A stretch of 21,290 nt of DNA, taken from the NCBI GenBank assembly GCA_031119515.1, contig JAVHXR010000006.1, positions 1-21,290 of the forward strand, read 5' to 3'. Shown here in pieces: positions 20,547 to 21,290 of the stretch. A program made the translations under genes and the position numbers. Within the stretch, counting starts at the first letter, position 1. Each line of letters opens with the position of its first letter. A model generated the notes under the pieces. It made no database searches, was not told where the DNA came from, and saw only the letters and a program-made list of their open reading frames with translations. Source of the stretch: Propionicimonas sp. GTDB taxonomy: Bacteria > Actinomycetota > Actinomycetes > Propionibacteriales > Propionibacteriaceae.

Positions 20547-21290
20547 GTGGCTCTCACCATCGGCATCGTCGGACTCCCCAACGCGGGCAAGTCCACCCTG
20601 TTCAACGCACTGACCCGCAACGACGTGCTCGCGGCGAACTACCCGTTCGCGACGATCGAGCCGAATGTGGGCGTCGTCGGCGTCCCGGATCCGCGGCTGG
20701 ACGTGCTGGCGAAGCTGTTCAGCTCCGAGCGGACGGTGCCGGCCACGGTCAGCTTCGTCGACATCGCCGGGATCGTGAAGGGTGCCTCACGGGGCGAGGG
20801 GATGGGCAACGCGTTCCTCGCCAACATCCGCGAGGCGGACGCGATCTGCCAGGTCACGAGGGTGTTCCGCGACCCGGACGTGACCCACGTCGACGGCGCG
20901 GTGAACCCTGGCAACGACATCGAGACGATCCGCACCGAACTGATCCTCGCCGACCTGCAGACCATCGAGAAGGCGCTGCCGCGGCTGGAGAAGGAGGCCC
21001 GGCTGAAGAAGGACCGCCAGCCGGTGCTGGACGCCGTCCGTGCCGCCCAGCAGGTGCTGGACGGCGGCCAGGGGGTCCAGGCGGCCGGGCTCGACCTCGA
21101 GCCGCTGAGGGAGCTCTTCCTGCTCACCGCCAAGCCCTACCTGTACGTCTTCAACTGCGACTCCGACGAGCTCGCCGACACCGCCCTGGCCGACCGGATG
21201 CGCGAGCTGGTCGCCCCGGCCGAGGCCATCTTCCTGGACGCCAAGATCGAGTCCGAACTGGTGGAGATGGACGCCGGGGAGGCGCGGGAG
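20547..21290 (+). CDS. ychF: Ribosome-binding ATPase YchF, N-terminal part (runs off right edge)
   Basis: YchF (OLA1) is an Obg-related P-loop ATPase that binds the ribosome and acts in translation and stress control. 248 codons are visible, about two thirds of the usual 360 residues. The P-loop is GLPNAGKST (residues 9-17), switch I contains NYPFATIEPNVG, and the Walker B/switch II block is VDIAGIVKGASRGEGMGN. RVFRDPDVTHVDGAVNP and the helical insertion with EKALPRLEKEARLKK follow, and the nucleotide-base motif region reads YVFNCDSDEL. The GTG start gives MALTIGIVGLPNAGKS, the usual N-terminus of the family. The stop is outside the window. Confidence 0.96.
   Translation, partial: MALTIGIVGLPNAGKSTLFNALTRNDVLAANYPFATIEPNVGVVGVPDPRLDVLAKLFSSERTVPATVSFVDIAGIVKGASRGEGMGNAFLANIREADAICQVTRVFRDPDVTHVDGAVNPGNDIETIRTELILADLQTIEKALPRLEKEARLKKDRQPVLDAVRAAQQVLDGGQGVQAAGLDLEPLRELFLLTAKPYLYVFNCDSDELADTALADRMRELVAPAEAIFLDAKIESELVEMDAGEARE

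Noticed and set aside
21100..21180. Unusual NCDSDEL in the YchF base-recognition region in place of NxxE such as NLSE or NMSE
   Set aside because: Actinobacterial YchF proteins vary at this position as far as I recall, and the rest of the protein is intact, so I do not treat it as an anomaly.
1..21290. Search for a defence island, prophage, insertion sequence, CRISPR array or biosynthetic cluster
   Set aside because: Every gene space is filled by recognisable single-copy metabolic, repair or transport genes; there are no transposase, integrase, phage or repeat-array signals and no clear local composition change.

Overview
The window is a high-GC stretch of chromosome from an actinobacterium (Actinomycetota). 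The evidence is the strong G/C bias at third codon positions, frequent GTG starts, many genes with a TANNNT -10 box 6-7 bases before the start codon (leaderless mRNA), and gene pairs familiar from that phylum: lat next to an Lrp/AsnC regulator, and xseA-xseB divergent from ispH. I cannot place it below phylum with confidence. I see 19 protein genes, two of them cut by the window edges. I see no tRNA, rRNA, CRISPR array, insertion sequence, prophage or other mobile element, and no intergenic gap above 300 bases.

Layout. 1-948 (minus): the 5' part of lat (lysine 6-aminotransferase) and its likely regulator lrpA; the lat promoter carries paired GAATTCCGG repeats. 1004-2405: an orphan spermidine-synthase-like methyltransferase (minus), divergent from a GNAT acetyltransferase (plus). 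2513-4701 (plus): acetyl-CoA synthetase (acs) overlapping a small ABM-fold monooxygenase gene. 4950-8761: an ethanolamine catabolic module made of the permease eat (plus), convergent with the eutB-eutC operon (minus). 8993-9421 (plus): a PhnB/VOC-fold protein. 9430-10629 (minus): an MFS exporter. 10835-12246 (minus): exonuclease VII subunits xseA-xseB, divergent from ispH (12327-13295, plus). 13292-17740 (minus): an SRPBCC protein, a CDF cation transporter, threonine dehydratase ilvA and rmuC. 17836-19098 (plus): an M18 aminopeptidase, tail to tail with a second MFS transporter (19100-20347, minus). 20547 to the end (plus): the 5' part of ychF.

How the genes may work together. Eat would import ethanolamine, EutBC would split it to acetaldehyde and ammonia, and once acetaldehyde is oxidised by an enzyme not in this window, Acs could activate the acetate to acetyl-CoA. 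No shell proteins, EutA reactivase or dedicated regulator are visible, so this would be a compartment-free route. The rest is housekeeping (isoprenoid, DNA repair, isoleucine, translation-associated ATPase) with small accessory enzymes and exporters.

I did not find a clearly new multi-gene system. The most interesting signals are regulatory: the helically phased repeats at lat with a third related site near eutB, the prevalence of leaderless starts, an inverted repeat over the ychF promoter, and the overlap of acs with an ABM gene.
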